Below are positions 16,266-24,157 of a DNA stretch of 45,734 nucleotides, piece by piece. The stretch lies in assembly GCA_016185525.1 (NCBI GenBank), contig JACPNK010000001.1, positions 1 through 45,734 on the forward strand, read 5' to 3'. The notes under the pieces were generated by a model. The model was not told the DNA's origin. It did not search any database and worked only from the letters and a program-made list of their open reading frames with translations. The DNA is from Candidatus Yanofskyibacteriota bacterium. GTDB taxonomy: Bacteria; Patescibacteria; Paceibacteria; 2-02-FULL-40-12; IGHO2-12-FULL-4. The translations under genes and the position numbers were made by a program. Within the stretch, counting starts at the first letter, position 1. Each line of letters opens with the position of its first letter.

Positions 16266-19200
16266 TTACCTCCTAACTCCTAACCAGATCTTCTTTTGCG
16301 GCGCCAGTTCAAATTCTTTTTGAATATCAAAGTGTTTGCTTTCGTCATGCTGTCCCGGTGAAAATCCTTTGAGCAAAGCGTTGTTTTTTATAAAATCCCC
16401 CCAGCGTTCAACGGCTGACTTCAACTCCCGGTCTTCCGTATGCCACCGGGCTAAAACTTTGTCGTTAAAAGCATAGCCAGCTTCTTTCCGCATGTCCTGA
16501 ATCTGCCTTATCAATTCTCTGGCCCAACCTTCGTAAATTAAGGCGTCGTCTAAATTCAGATCCAATTTGTCTGGACCCGTAACGACCTCTTTCACGTTAA
16601 CTTCATCTTTAATCAAATTTATATATTCTAATTTAAGTCCGGCAACAACCGAAGAAGATAGTTGTTGCAGTGGCTGACGAACTTTGATCTTAGCCTCTTT
16701 TCTTAAGGCAAGCCCCGCAGTAACAGCTTGCCTTACTTTGTCCATTTCTTTTTCCAAATCCGGGTTAATAAGTTTTTTATTTGACTTGGGCCAGTCATGC
16801 AGATGGACACTGTCGGTACCAGCTTTCGAGCCGCGATGCAACTCTTTGTGCAAATATTCCGCAACAAAAGGCGTGAACGGCGCAATTAATTTTGACATTT
16901 CCAAAAGTAAAAATCTCAACAAAGATAAAGATTCTTTGAGAGACTCTTCTGACTCCGGTTTTTGGAATTTAGACCTTGACCTCCTTAACCACCATTTGGA
17001 AAAATCTTCCACAACAAAACTTTCAATAGAGCGCGTAGCTGTTGTCGGATCATAACTTTCCATAGCCAAAGTGGCCGTTTCAACAGTTTGATTTAGACGA
17101 GAAAGAATCCACTGGTCTAGTAAAGATTTGGGCTGATTTTTATGAAAATTAACCGGAAAATCTTTATTATCCAAATTATACAATTCAAAAAACCTGAAGG
17201 AGTTCCACAAAGTCATGACAAAACCCCTCAAACGCAAAGCCACCTCATCTAAAGAAAAAAGGTTGGACTCGCCCGGGTTGTTTACCGAGTAAAAATACCA
17301 GCGCACAGCATCAACGCCGAATTTGTCCATCACCATCCACGGGTCAACCACATTGCCTTTTGACTTTGACATCTTCTGCCCTTTTTCATCCAAAACGTGG
17401 CTATAAGATAAAACATTTTTGTAAGCCGGGCCTTTGTCAAGCAGGGTTGAAACAGCTAGTAAGGTGTAAAACCAGCCGCGGGTTTGGTCTATTCCTTCAG
17501 CAATAAAGTCGGCCGGAAAGTTTTTTTTAAAAACAGATTTATTTTCAAAAGGATAATGCCATTGGGCATAAGGCATAGCCCCCGAATCAAACCAGACGTC
17601 TGCCACTTCTTTAACTCTCTGCATTTTACTCTTGCACTTGGGACAACTTAAAAATATTTCATCAATATATGGGCGATGGGGGTTGATATAGCCGTTTTCG
17701 TCCCAAGGCAAATTTTTAAATTCCGCCTTGTAAAACTTTCCTTTTTTGGGATACAAGTCTCTTTGCTCACCATTGACCACCTTAAGCAGTTTTTCATCCG
17801 ACCAGCCAAATAAACTGCCGTTAAGCATCGCCAGCGGGTCGCCATGGCTGACAATCAAAATGTTTTTGCCTTCGTGTTTTTTGTCAACTTCGGCAATAAA
17901 ATCCAACATTCTTCTCCGGACTTCGTTCCAGCTTTCACCATCGCCAAATTTATAATCAAAACCGGTAACAGGTCTGGGGCGCTGTGCCAAGCAAAAGGAT
18001 TCGCTCTTGCCCTCGCAAACCGTTCCATGGTTTATTTCCTTAAGCCTTTCGTCAAAGTATATTTTTGCGTCTGTCGCTTTGTTTATAATTTCCGCCGTTT
18101 CTTTGGCTCTCAAAAAGTAAGAGCTGTAAATAAAATCTATTTTTGCCTTCTTCAGTTTTTTTGCCTCCCGTTCGGTGTCTTTCCTTCCTTCATCGGTGAG
18201 GGGATATTTGTCGTTTTCCAGTCTGGTGTTTATTATTTTGTCGGCATTCTTAGTGCTAAAACCGTGGCGCATAAGAAAGTAGTTGTTTTTCTTGCGCCAG
18301 CGGTGTTTCTCTAAATCTTCAAAAGAGCCGACAACCAAAATGTTACCGCAACCTCCTTGACTTTTAACTTTGAACTTTGAACTTTGAACTTTGCCTATCT
18401 GGTTTTGGTCATAACAAAACCAGATAGGCAGTGGCGTGCCCCAGTATCTTTCTCTGGAAATCGCCCAGTCTTTAACCCCTCTCAACCACTCACCAAACCG
18501 GCCCTCTTTGAGATGTCCGGGGTGCCAATTTACTTTTTTGTTATTACTTGTCAGCTTCTTTTCCAATTTTGACATCCCGATAAACCACGAATCAGTGGCA
18601 TAGTACAAAAGCGGCGTGCCGCATCTCCAGCAAAAAGGATAGTCGTGTTCAAAGTTTTCAGTTTTGAAAACCAAATTTTTAGCCTCCAACTCCTTGAGTA
18701 TCAAGTCTTCAGTTGTTTTGTCTTTTACGTACTTGCCGTCAAGTTCTTTGCTAACTCCAACAAATTTACCCTGTTCATCAACTGTGTGGTTAGTCGGCAA
18801 ACCAACTTCCTTGCCCAATTTATAGTCGTCCTCACCATACATCACCGCCGTATGAACTATGCCAGTACCGTCAGTGGTGGTAACAAAATCAGCCGGATAA
18901 ATTTTGTACGATTTTTCTGATTTTAATTTCGGAATATCAAAGAGTGACTCATACTCCAGACCCAGAAGTCTGTCACCCTTAAAGATGCTTAAAGTTTTGA
19001 CCGCATGTCCGGCAAAAACTTTTTCAACCAAGTCTGTAGCAACAATCAAAAGTTCATCTACACCATCAATTAATACGGCGCTATACGAAATACTCTTGTT
19101 TACAGCCAGAGCAACATTCCCAGCAAGCGTCCACGGTGTTGTCGTCCAAGCAAGCAGATAGGTTCTAGGTTCTAGGTTATAGGTTATAGGTTCCGAAATT

Positions 19201-19862
19201 TTTAACTTTGAACTCCTGCCCGTCCGGCAGGCGGGTTTAATTTTGAACTTAACAATAACGGACTTATCTGTTATTGTGCGGTATCCTTGAGCTACTTCGT
19301 GGCTGGACAAGGGCGTGCCACAGCGAGTGCAAAACGGCACAACTTTGTGTCCCTTGAAAAGCATTTTTTTATCCCAAACTTTTTTCAAAATCCACCAGAG
19401 GGTTTCTATATATTTTGGATCGTAAGTGATATAGGGATTTTTCAAATCCAGCCAAAAACCGATGCGCTTGGTAAAACGCTCCCACTCTTCTTTATACTTC
19501 CAGACGCTCTCTTTGGCCTGTCTGTTAAACTTGGCAATCCCATATTCTTCAATTTCTTTTTTTGATTTAAGGCTAAGAGACTTCTCAACCTCAATTTCCA
19601 CCGGCAGGCCATGTGTGTCCCAGCCGGATTTTCTTTCAACATAAAAGCCCCGCATTGTTTTATAGCGGCAAAAAACATCTTTAAAAACACGGCCAATCAG
19701 ATGATGTATTGCCGGTTTGGCATTGGCCGTCGGCGGACCTTCAAAGAAAATGAAACTCTTGGACTTTTTCCGCCGTTCTAGACTCTGTTCAAAAACTTTG
19801 TTCTTTTCCCAAAAGTCCATTACCTCTTCTTCTATTTTTTTAAAGTCAAAATTGTCTGACAT
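16266..19862 (-). CDS. ileS: Isoleucyl-tRNA synthetase with inserted histidine phosphatase domain
   Basis: 1198 residues, versus roughly 900-1050 for ordinary IleRS. HIGH is HHLIG at 53-57; KMSKS is at 830-834 (GQKMSKSKGNVVDP); the CP1 editing domain contains LLAWTTTPWTL and FVTTTDGTGIVH. Between RYWGTPLPIW...VVGSFEDLEKH and HRPYIDEIFLSCPKCKSKM, the chain carries about 190 extra residues (525-715) with the histidine phosphatase pattern: RHG at 532-534, PLTDEGR, LRAKETAEI with Arg585, EINHG with Glu609, and SHGD at 672-675. This domain is in frame and the catalytic residues are intact. Two smaller insertions (about 207-233 and 490-503) are translated repeats. The start is the ATG before SDNFDFKKIEEEVMDFWEK. 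The phosphatase substrate is unknown. Confidence 0.95.
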   Translation of the reverse strand: MSDNFDFKKIEEEVMDFWEKNKVFEQSLERRKKSKSFIFFEGPPTANAKPAIHHLIGRVFKDVFCRYKTMRGFYVERKSGWDTHGLPVEIEVEKSLSLKSKKEIEEYGIAKFNRQAKESVWKYKEEWERFTKRIGFWLDLKNPYITYDPKYIETLWWILKKVWDKKMLFKGHKVVPFCTRCGTPLSSHEVAQGYRTITDKSVIVKFKIKPACRTGRSSKLKISEPITYNLEPRTYLLAWTTTPWTLAGNVALAVNKSISYSAVLIDGVDELLIVATDLVEKVFAGHAVKTLSIFKGDRLLGLEYESLFDIPKLKSEKSYKIYPADFVTTTDGTGIVHTAVMYGEDDYKLGKEVGLPTNHTVDEQGKFVGVSKELDGKYVKDKTTEDLILKELEAKNLVFKTENFEHDYPFCWRCGTPLLYYATDSWFIGMSKLEKKLTSNNKKVNWHPGHLKEGRFGEWLRGVKDWAISRERYWGTPLPIWFCYDQNQIGKVQSSKFKVKSQGGCGNILVVGSFEDLEKHRWRKKNNYFLMRHGFSTKNADKIINTRLENDKYPLTDEGRKDTEREAKKLKKAKIDFIYSSYFLRAKETAEIINKATDAKIYFDERLKEINHGTVCEGKSESFCLAQRPRPVTGFDYKFGDGESWNEVRRRMLDFIAEVDKKHEGKNILIVSHGDPLAMLNGSLFGWSDEKLLKVVNGEQRDLYPKKGKFYKAEFKNLPWDENGYINPHRPYIDEIFLSCPKCKSKMQRVKEVADVWFDSGAMPYAQWHYPFENKSVFKKNFPADFIAEGIDQTRGWFYTLLAVSTLLDKGPAYKNVLSYSHVLDEKGQKMSKSKGNVVDPWMVMDKFGVDAVRWYFYSVNNPGESNLFSLDEVALRLRGFVMTLWNSFRFFELYNLDNKDFPVNFHKNQPKSLLDQWILSRLNQTVETATLAMESYDPTTATRSIESFVVEDFSKWWLRRSRSKFQKPESEESLKESLSLLRFLLLEMSKLIAPFTPFVAEYLHKELHRGSKAGTDSVHLHDWPKSNKKLINPDLEKEMDKVRQAVTAGLALRKEAKIKVRQPLQQLSSSVVAGLKLEYINLIKDEVNVKEVVTGPDKLDLNLDDALIYEGWARELIRQIQDMRKEAGYAFNDKVLARWHTEDRELKSAVERWGDFIKNNALLKGFSPGQHDESKHFDIQKEFELAPQKKIWLGVRR
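18360..18392. repeat. AACTTTG tandem repeat inside ileS
   Basis: Four near-identical AACTTTG units lie in tandem and are read on minus as the K-V-Q-S-S-K-F-K-V-K-S segment, about residues 490-501 of IleRS. Related units occur in ileS near 19198-19255 and in tsaD near 36790-36827. Confidence 0.7.
19160..19255. repeat. Composite repeat insertion inside ileS
   Basis: A tandem of GGTTCTA/GGTTATA units (19160-19194) is followed by AACTTTGAACT and the palindrome CCTGCCCGTCCGGCAGG (19215-19231). In frame it adds about 27 residues just before the LLAWTTTPW motif of IleRS. The 21 bp at 19215-19235 are identical (same gene sense) to 36919-36939 in tsaD. Confidence 0.75.
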
Positions 19863-19883
19863 TGTGTTTTACCTAAAAATTGT

Positions 19884-19889
19884 TAAAAT
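19884..19889 (+). promoter_or_regulatory. -10 box for leaderless 19896 gene
   Basis: TAAAAT with 6 nt before the ATG at 19896, in the short divergent gap with ileS. Confidence 0.5.
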
Positions 19890-19895
19890 AGCCGA

Positions 19896-20312
19896 ATGCT
19901 GAAAAATCCCGGACTTTGGCTGTTGGTTTTCCTGCTCGTTGTTAACATAGTCTTTGGATTTGTGTTTGATTTCTATTTGAAATTCTGGTTTTTTGACTTC
20001 ATCCTTCATTTCTCCGGAGGGTTGGGCGTTGCTCTGTTTGCCCGCTACTATTTCGCCAAAGACCTGAAAAACATTTCCAAATTCGGTTCTCTCATTTTTT
20101 TGGTAAGCTTCGGAGTCGCCGTGGGAGTATTCTGGGAATTTTTGGAATACGGTATTTCTATAATTTCAAAATGGACCGCCGGCTCTTTAAACGCTATTGA
20201 TTTTTTCGGCGAAGTTGAAGACACGATAAGCGATTTAGCAATGGACACCTTGGGGGCTTTTGTCGTCGCCATACTACATCTTTTCGGGCAAAGAAATGCC
20301 GAGAAGAGTTAA
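19896..20312 (+). CDS. Small multi-pass membrane protein, DUF2238/YjdF-like
   Basis: 138 residues with about four hydrophobic segments (LWLLVFLLVVNIVFGFVFDFYL, FDFILHFSGGLGVALFARYYF, SLIFLVSFGVAVGVFWEFLEY, LAMDTLGAFVVAILHLFG). Conserved-looking polar residues inside or near membranes (DFILHFSGG, WEFLEY, DTISDLAMDTLGA) recall the DUF2238/YjdF membrane family; this is a tentative match. The function is unknown. The gene diverges from ileS and its last 39 bp overlap the 3' end of convergent argS. Confidence 0.65.
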   Translation: MLKNPGLWLLVFLLVVNIVFGFVFDFYLKFWFFDFILHFSGGLGVALFARYYFAKDLKNISKFGSLIFLVSFGVAVGVFWEFLEYGISIISKWTAGSLNAIDFFGEVEDTISDLAMDTLGAFVVAILHLFGQRNAEKS

Positions 20313-21884
20313 GCCATTTCTTAGTACAATAGCCGATGCCTGAACCAGCGTCAACCTAAATTTTTCAAGCTCTTTTTCAGCGCCAATCACTTTTTGGGTT
20401 TCGTAAAAACGGTTTATTTTGCCTGCCAAATCCAAAATATAAGCCGTCAAATGGTGAATCTGATAGTTCTCCCCCGTTTCCGCCAAAATTTCCGGAAATT
20501 TTATAAGCTCTTTCACCAGTTCTTCCTCCTCCTCTTTCCAAGGGTAAACCTTGGAAAGTTTTTTTTCTGTCTTTATACCTATTCCTTTGGCTTTTCTCAA
20601 GATACTCTGCATCCTGACAAAAGCATACTGAATGTAATAAACCGGATTTTTGTTTGATTCTTCTTTTGCCAAGTCCAAGTCAAACTCAACATGGCTGTCC
20701 ATTGATTTAGCCAAAAAGAAAAATTTGACCACGTCCGCCGGCACTTCTTTAACAAGTTCGTCCAAAGTAACAAACCGGCCGGCCCTTTTGGACATCCTCA
20801 CTTGTTCCCCTTTTTCAACCAAAGTCACCAGCTGATAGAGCAGGAACCTAAATTTTTCTTCGGGCAGTTTCATGGCCCTTAAGCCCGATTTTATCCTTGC
20901 CACATCTGCGTGGTGATCGGCGCCAAGAATATATATCATCTTATCAAAACCTCTTTTTAATTTGTTCTTGGCATAAGCGAAGTCCGACAAAAGATAGGTG
21001 GTAAAGCCGTTTGATTTTTTAATAACCGCATCGCTGTCCAAGCCAAAATCAGAAGATTTAAACCACAGAGCTCCATCTTTCTCATAAGAAAGATTATTAA
21101 TATTGAAATCGTGCAAAATCTTATCTATCTCGCCATGGTTTTCCAGCTCGCTCTCCGGAAACCAAACATCGTGCTTAACTCCGAAGCGCGCGAGAGAGTC
21201 TTTCAAAGAAGCGGTAATTTTTTCAACGGCATATTTTTGGGCCGACTTAATCAAACTCTCAAAGTCATCCAAAGAACCATGATAAGCGCCGTCTTCTTTA
21301 AATTTTTTGGCAATATCTAAAATATATTCTCCCTGATACATTTCTTCGGGATAATCCGTTTGCCGGCCGTTTAGCTCTAAAAATCTCCGAGCAACAGACT
21401 CACCCAGCAGAGCCACTTGTCTGCCAAGGTCGTTTAAAAAATATTCTTTGGTAACTTTGTGGCCAAGGAAGTTAAGCAGTCTTGCCAAACTTTCGCCGTA
21501 AGCCGCCGAACGGCCGTTGCCTAAAGTGAGAGGACCGGTGGGATTGGCTGAAACAAATTCTATGTTAATTTTTCTACCTTTGCCATTTTTCGCCGAACCG
21601 TACTTTTCTCCTTTTTTTAAAACTTCCTGCAGTTCTTCGCGCAAAACTTCGTCAGCCAAATAAAAATTGATAAACCCCGGCTTGGCCAGTTCAATTTTAG
21701 AAAAAAGCTTGCTGAATTTTTTGTCTTTTTTCAAATCCGACAAAATTTCCTCGCCCGCACTCATGGGGCTTGCCTGCTTCTCCCCCGCTAAAACAAGGGG
21801 CAGATTGCTTGAATAATCGCCAAATCCAACCGGCGCAAAAGACACCTCTCCGCCCAATTTCTTTTTTATTTCCAGCTTAACCAT
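20274..21884 (-). CDS. argS: Arginyl-tRNA synthetase with altered HIGH motif
   Basis: 536 residues. The class I ArgRS features are clear: ANPTGPLTLGNGRSAAYGESLARLLNFLGHKV, the NDLGRQV segment, LGADHHADVARIK, VEKGEQVRMSKRAGRFVTLDEL and the C-terminal DALR helical bundle (YYIQYAFVRMQSIL...RLTLVQASAIVLRNGLTLLGI). The HIGH position reads TLGN at residues 120-123, without either His. The MSKR segment is in the usual KMSKS position, as is common in ArgRS. The protein is slightly short at the N-terminus (the Add-1 domain is reduced). A GAGG stretch lies before the ATG. The 3' end overlaps the convergent 19896 gene. Confidence 0.94.
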   Translation of the reverse strand: MVKLEIKKKLGGEVSFAPVGFGDYSSNLPLVLAGEKQASPMSAGEEILSDLKKDKKFSKLFSKIELAKPGFINFYLADEVLREELQEVLKKGEKYGSAKNGKGRKINIEFVSANPTGPLTLGNGRSAAYGESLARLLNFLGHKVTKEYFLNDLGRQVALLGESVARRFLELNGRQTDYPEEMYQGEYILDIAKKFKEDGAYHGSLDDFESLIKSAQKYAVEKITASLKDSLARFGVKHDVWFPESELENHGEIDKILHDFNINNLSYEKDGALWFKSSDFGLDSDAVIKKSNGFTTYLLSDFAYAKNKLKRGFDKMIYILGADHHADVARIKSGLRAMKLPEEKFRFLLYQLVTLVEKGEQVRMSKRAGRFVTLDELVKEVPADVVKFFFLAKSMDSHVEFDLDLAKEESNKNPVYYIQYAFVRMQSILRKAKGIGIKTEKKLSKVYPWKEEEEELVKELIKFPEILAETGENYQIHHLTAYILDLAGKINRFYETQKVIGAEKELEKFRLTLVQASAIVLRNGLTLLGISLPEKM

Positions 21885-21950
21885 AACCTCAAAATCATAT
21901 CATTTTGCTTTTAACTTTTAAACTGGTAAAATACTGGATAGTTTGTATTG

Positions 21951-22152
21951 TTTGACAAATCTTGCTTTTCTCCGAACGCTCGTTTTCCCCAGCGAGGAAA
22001 ACTTCGCTCGTATCAGATTGTGGATTCTGGATAAGAATCCAGACCCCGCTCCTCGCCGCTAGAAACAAAGATGTTACCAAATTATACAAGAACCATCACA
22101 GGAATACCTGTGAGTGGGGGTAAAGATGCGTCTTCAAAAATCAAGATTTGCC
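21951..22152. repeat. Multi-hairpin element D between argS and htrA
   Basis: Outer arms 21951-21969 and about 22132-22152 share CAAATCTTG in inverted order. Inside are three separate hairpins: GTTTTCC-CCAGCG-AGGAAAAC, GGATTCT-GGAT-AAGAATCC and CACAGG-AATA-CCTGTG. It fills the divergent gap between argS and htrA. It resembles elements A-C in layout but lacks their AGTATAAT loop. Confidence 0.65.
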
Positions 22153-22168
22153 AAACCATCACACAAAT

Positions 22169-23239
22169 ATGCAATCTGAAGAAAAACAAACAATTGAAAT
22201 TGTAAAGAAGGTTACGCCGGCTGTGGTCAGCATTGGCGTCAGTAAAAGCTTGGCTCAAGTCAAAGAAATGGCGCTTGGCCCTTTTGGGCCCGGCTTAAGC
22301 CCTTTTTTGTTCGGCGGCCGCAATCCTGAAATTAAAAGCGACGAGGAAGAAAGCCAAAAAATAAAAATCGGCGGCGGTTCCGGATTTATAGTAGATTCTG
22401 ACGGAATCATTTTAACAAACAAACATGTTGTGATTGATACGGAAGCTGAATATACAGTCGTCACAAACGACGAAAAGGAATACCCCGCTAAAATCTTGAG
22501 CCGGGACCCGGTCAACGACATAGCCATATTAAAAATAGACGCCAAAGAACTACCGACGGTAAAACTCTCAAACGCTAAGATTGAACCCGGTCAGACAGTA
22601 TTGGCCATTGGCAACGCCTTGGGTCTTTTCTCTAACACGGTTTCCAAAGGAATAGTTTCCGGATTAGCCAGAAAAATTTCTGCCGCTATGGGCGGAGCTG
22701 AAAACGAAGGCCAGCCTCAAGTGGAAGAACTGCGCGGAGTGATCCAAACCGACGTTGCCATCAACCAAGGCAACTCCGGCGGACCGTTGATAAATACAGA
22801 GGGCGAGGTGGTGGGAATTAATACCGCCGTAATTTTCGGCGCCCAAAATATCGGCTTTTCCATCCCCGTAGAGTGGGCTAAAAGAGACTTAGACGACCTG
22901 CGTAAATTTGGCAGAATTATCCGGCCATATATCGGTCTCCGCTACATCATGCTTAACAAAGATATTCAAAGAAGATACAAGTTGCCGGTTGATTGCGGAG
23001 CTCTTATTGCCCAAGACCACATCCCCGGCAGCCACGCCATAGTCAAAAACTCTCCAGCCGACAAAGCCGGCCTGAAAGAAAACGATGTGATTTTAGAAAT
23101 AAACGGCAAAAAACTGGATGAAAAAAATGACCTCGGCGACATGATACAGCTTTTGAAAGCCGGTGATGAAGTTAACCTTGCCTATTTCCGTAAAGACGAA
23201 ACTCACAAGACAAAATTGACACTGGAGGAGAGAAAATAA
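22169..23239 (+). CDS. htrA: HtrA/DegP-like serine protease with PDZ domain
   Basis: About 356 residues. Trypsin-like catalytic triad: His86 (TNKHVV), Asp117 (NDIAIL) and Ser203 (QGNSGGPL). A C-terminal PDZ domain follows (SPADKAGLKENDVILEINGKKL). HtrA proteins degrade or refold misfolded proteins, normally outside the cytoplasm. Here the N-terminus (MQSEEKQTIEIVKKVTPAVVSIGVSK) has no signal peptide or membrane helix, so export is not shown. The start is the ATG at 22169; a TTG 21 nt upstream is open but weaker. An acidic, repeat-free loop of about 30 residues lies between the N-terminus and the GGGSGFIV strand. Multi-hairpin element D lies directly upstream. Confidence 0.93.
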   Translation: MQSEEKQTIEIVKKVTPAVVSIGVSKSLAQVKEMALGPFGPGLSPFLFGGRNPEIKSDEEESQKIKIGGGSGFIVDSDGIILTNKHVVIDTEAEYTVVTNDEKEYPAKILSRDPVNDIAILKIDAKELPTVKLSNAKIEPGQTVLAIGNALGLFSNTVSKGIVSGLARKISAAMGGAENEGQPQVEELRGVIQTDVAINQGNSGGPLINTEGEVVGINTAVIFGAQNIGFSIPVEWAKRDLDDLRKFGRIIRPYIGLRYIMLNKDIQRRYKLPVDCGALIAQDHIPGSHAIVKNSPADKAGLKENDVILEINGKKLDEKNDLGDMIQLLKAGDEVNLAYFRKDETHKTKLTLEERK

Positions 23240-23260
23240 AAAATCCCGCCACCAGCGGAA
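23236..23260 (-). terminator. Rho-independent terminator of the 23669 gene
   Basis: On minus, CCGC-TGGTG-GCGG is followed by ATTTTTTATTTT. The T tract overlaps the last codons of convergent htrA. Confidence 0.7.
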
Positions 23261-23267
23261 TTTAACT

Positions 23268-23669
23268 TTAATCCTTACTCTCACTACGAGGCAAAAAAGA
23301 TTTTAAAAAGTCTTTTTGTTCTTGAGTAAACCTACCGACCAAGATATTTTCGGCTTGCCCGATAAAACGCTCCCATGTTTTCCAAAAAACAACATGGCTC
23401 AACTCGTGAATAAGGGTTTCTGCTTCTTCGTCGCGGCTACAGTGGATGCTCTTAGAAGAATTAATAGTAATCTCTATACCGTGCCCACCCGGTCCAACCT
23501 GGGGTTGCATTAACCCCCGAATAACTCTCCTGTGCGGATTGTCCGGATCTAAAAGCCTCTTTTTTCTTTTAATAGCCAGGGTTTCTCTTCTTAGAAAAAA
23601 AACGAACTGCTTAAAAGTCCAATCAACCCAGTCGTCCCCGCTAAGAGGGACTTCGCGCAAGGAAATCAT
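23268..23669 (-). CDS. Hypothetical protein with zincin-like HExxH motif
   Basis: 133 residues from the ATG at 23669, which has a GGGGGG Shine-Dalgarno-like run 4-9 nt upstream. The frame is open to 23732, but that extension would run across the smpB promoter. The segment ETLIHELSHVVFWKTWERF contains H-E-L-S-H, the gluzincin HExxH zinc motif; a third ligand is not obvious. The protein has no signal peptide. It could be a small metallopeptidase or a phage-type peptidase, but this is not established. It diverges from smpB and is convergent with htrA. Confidence 0.65.
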   Translation of the reverse strand: MISLREVPLSGDDWVDWTFKQFVFFLRRETLAIKRKKRLLDPDNPHRRVIRGLMQPQVGPGGHGIEITINSSKSIHCSRDEEAETLIHELSHVVFWKTWERFIGQAENILVGRFTQEQKDFLKSFLPRSESKD

Positions 23670-23705
23670 ACGCCCCCCTTGTTTTTGCAAAAGAACTAAA
23701 ACATT

Positions 23706-23711
23706 TATAAT
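23706..23711 (+). promoter_or_regulatory. -10 box for leaderless smpB
   Basis: TATAAT with 8 nt to the ATG at 23720. It fits the leaderless pattern of this genome. Confidence 0.65.
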
Positions 23712-23719
23712 AAAAACAA

Positions 23720-24157
23720 ATGTCTTTTGCAACTAACCCCAAAGCATACTTTGACTACAACGTCCTTGAAACTTTTGAGGCCGGCTTAGTTTTGTCCGGA
23801 CAGGAGGTTAAATCAGTCAAAAATGGCAAGGTTTCAATCCGAGGCGCTTTCGTAAAAATTTTAAATGCGGAAGCTTGGCTTATTGGCGCCACAATTTCGC
23901 CATACCAACAAAATAACACTTCTCCCGACTACGACCCTCAAAGAACCAGAAAACTTTTACTAAAGAAAAAAGAGGTAAATTACCTCTTTGAAAAATCACA
24001 GGAAGCGGGACTGTCTATCGTGCCGCTTAAACTTTACGAAAAAAAGAACTTAATTAAACTGGAAATCGGCCTTGCCCGCGGAAAAAAGAAATACGACAAG
24101 CGGGAAAGCATAAAGAAAAAAGAAGAAGAAAGAAAAATAAGACGGGAGTTAAGTTAA
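23720..24157 (+). CDS. smpB: SsrA-binding protein SmpB
   Basis: 145 residues; binds tmRNA and delivers it to stalled ribosomes for trans-translation. The OB-fold core is clear: NPKAYFDYNVLETFEAGLVLSGQEVKSVKNGKVSIRGAFV, then the AWLIGATISPYQQNNTSPDYDPQRTRKLLLKK segment and the basic C-terminal tail (GKKKYDKRESIKKKEEERKIRREL) that enters the decoding centre. The length is normal. It has a perfect TATAAT box 8 nt before the ATG. The tmRNA gene is 1.1 kb downstream on the same strand. Its last 9 bp overlap the convergent 24149 gene. Confidence 0.96.
   Translation: MSFATNPKAYFDYNVLETFEAGLVLSGQEVKSVKNGKVSIRGAFVKILNAEAWLIGATISPYQQNNTSPDYDPQRTRKLLLKKKEVNYLFEKSQEAGLSIVPLKLYEKKNLIKLEIGLARGKKKYDKRESIKKKEEERKIRRELS

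Noticed and set aside
16266..19862. ileS and the histidine phosphatase as two genes joined by error
   Set aside because: The frame is continuous, the IleRS parts on both sides are in correct order and none of the sequence is missing. An assembly error remains possible but is not supported.
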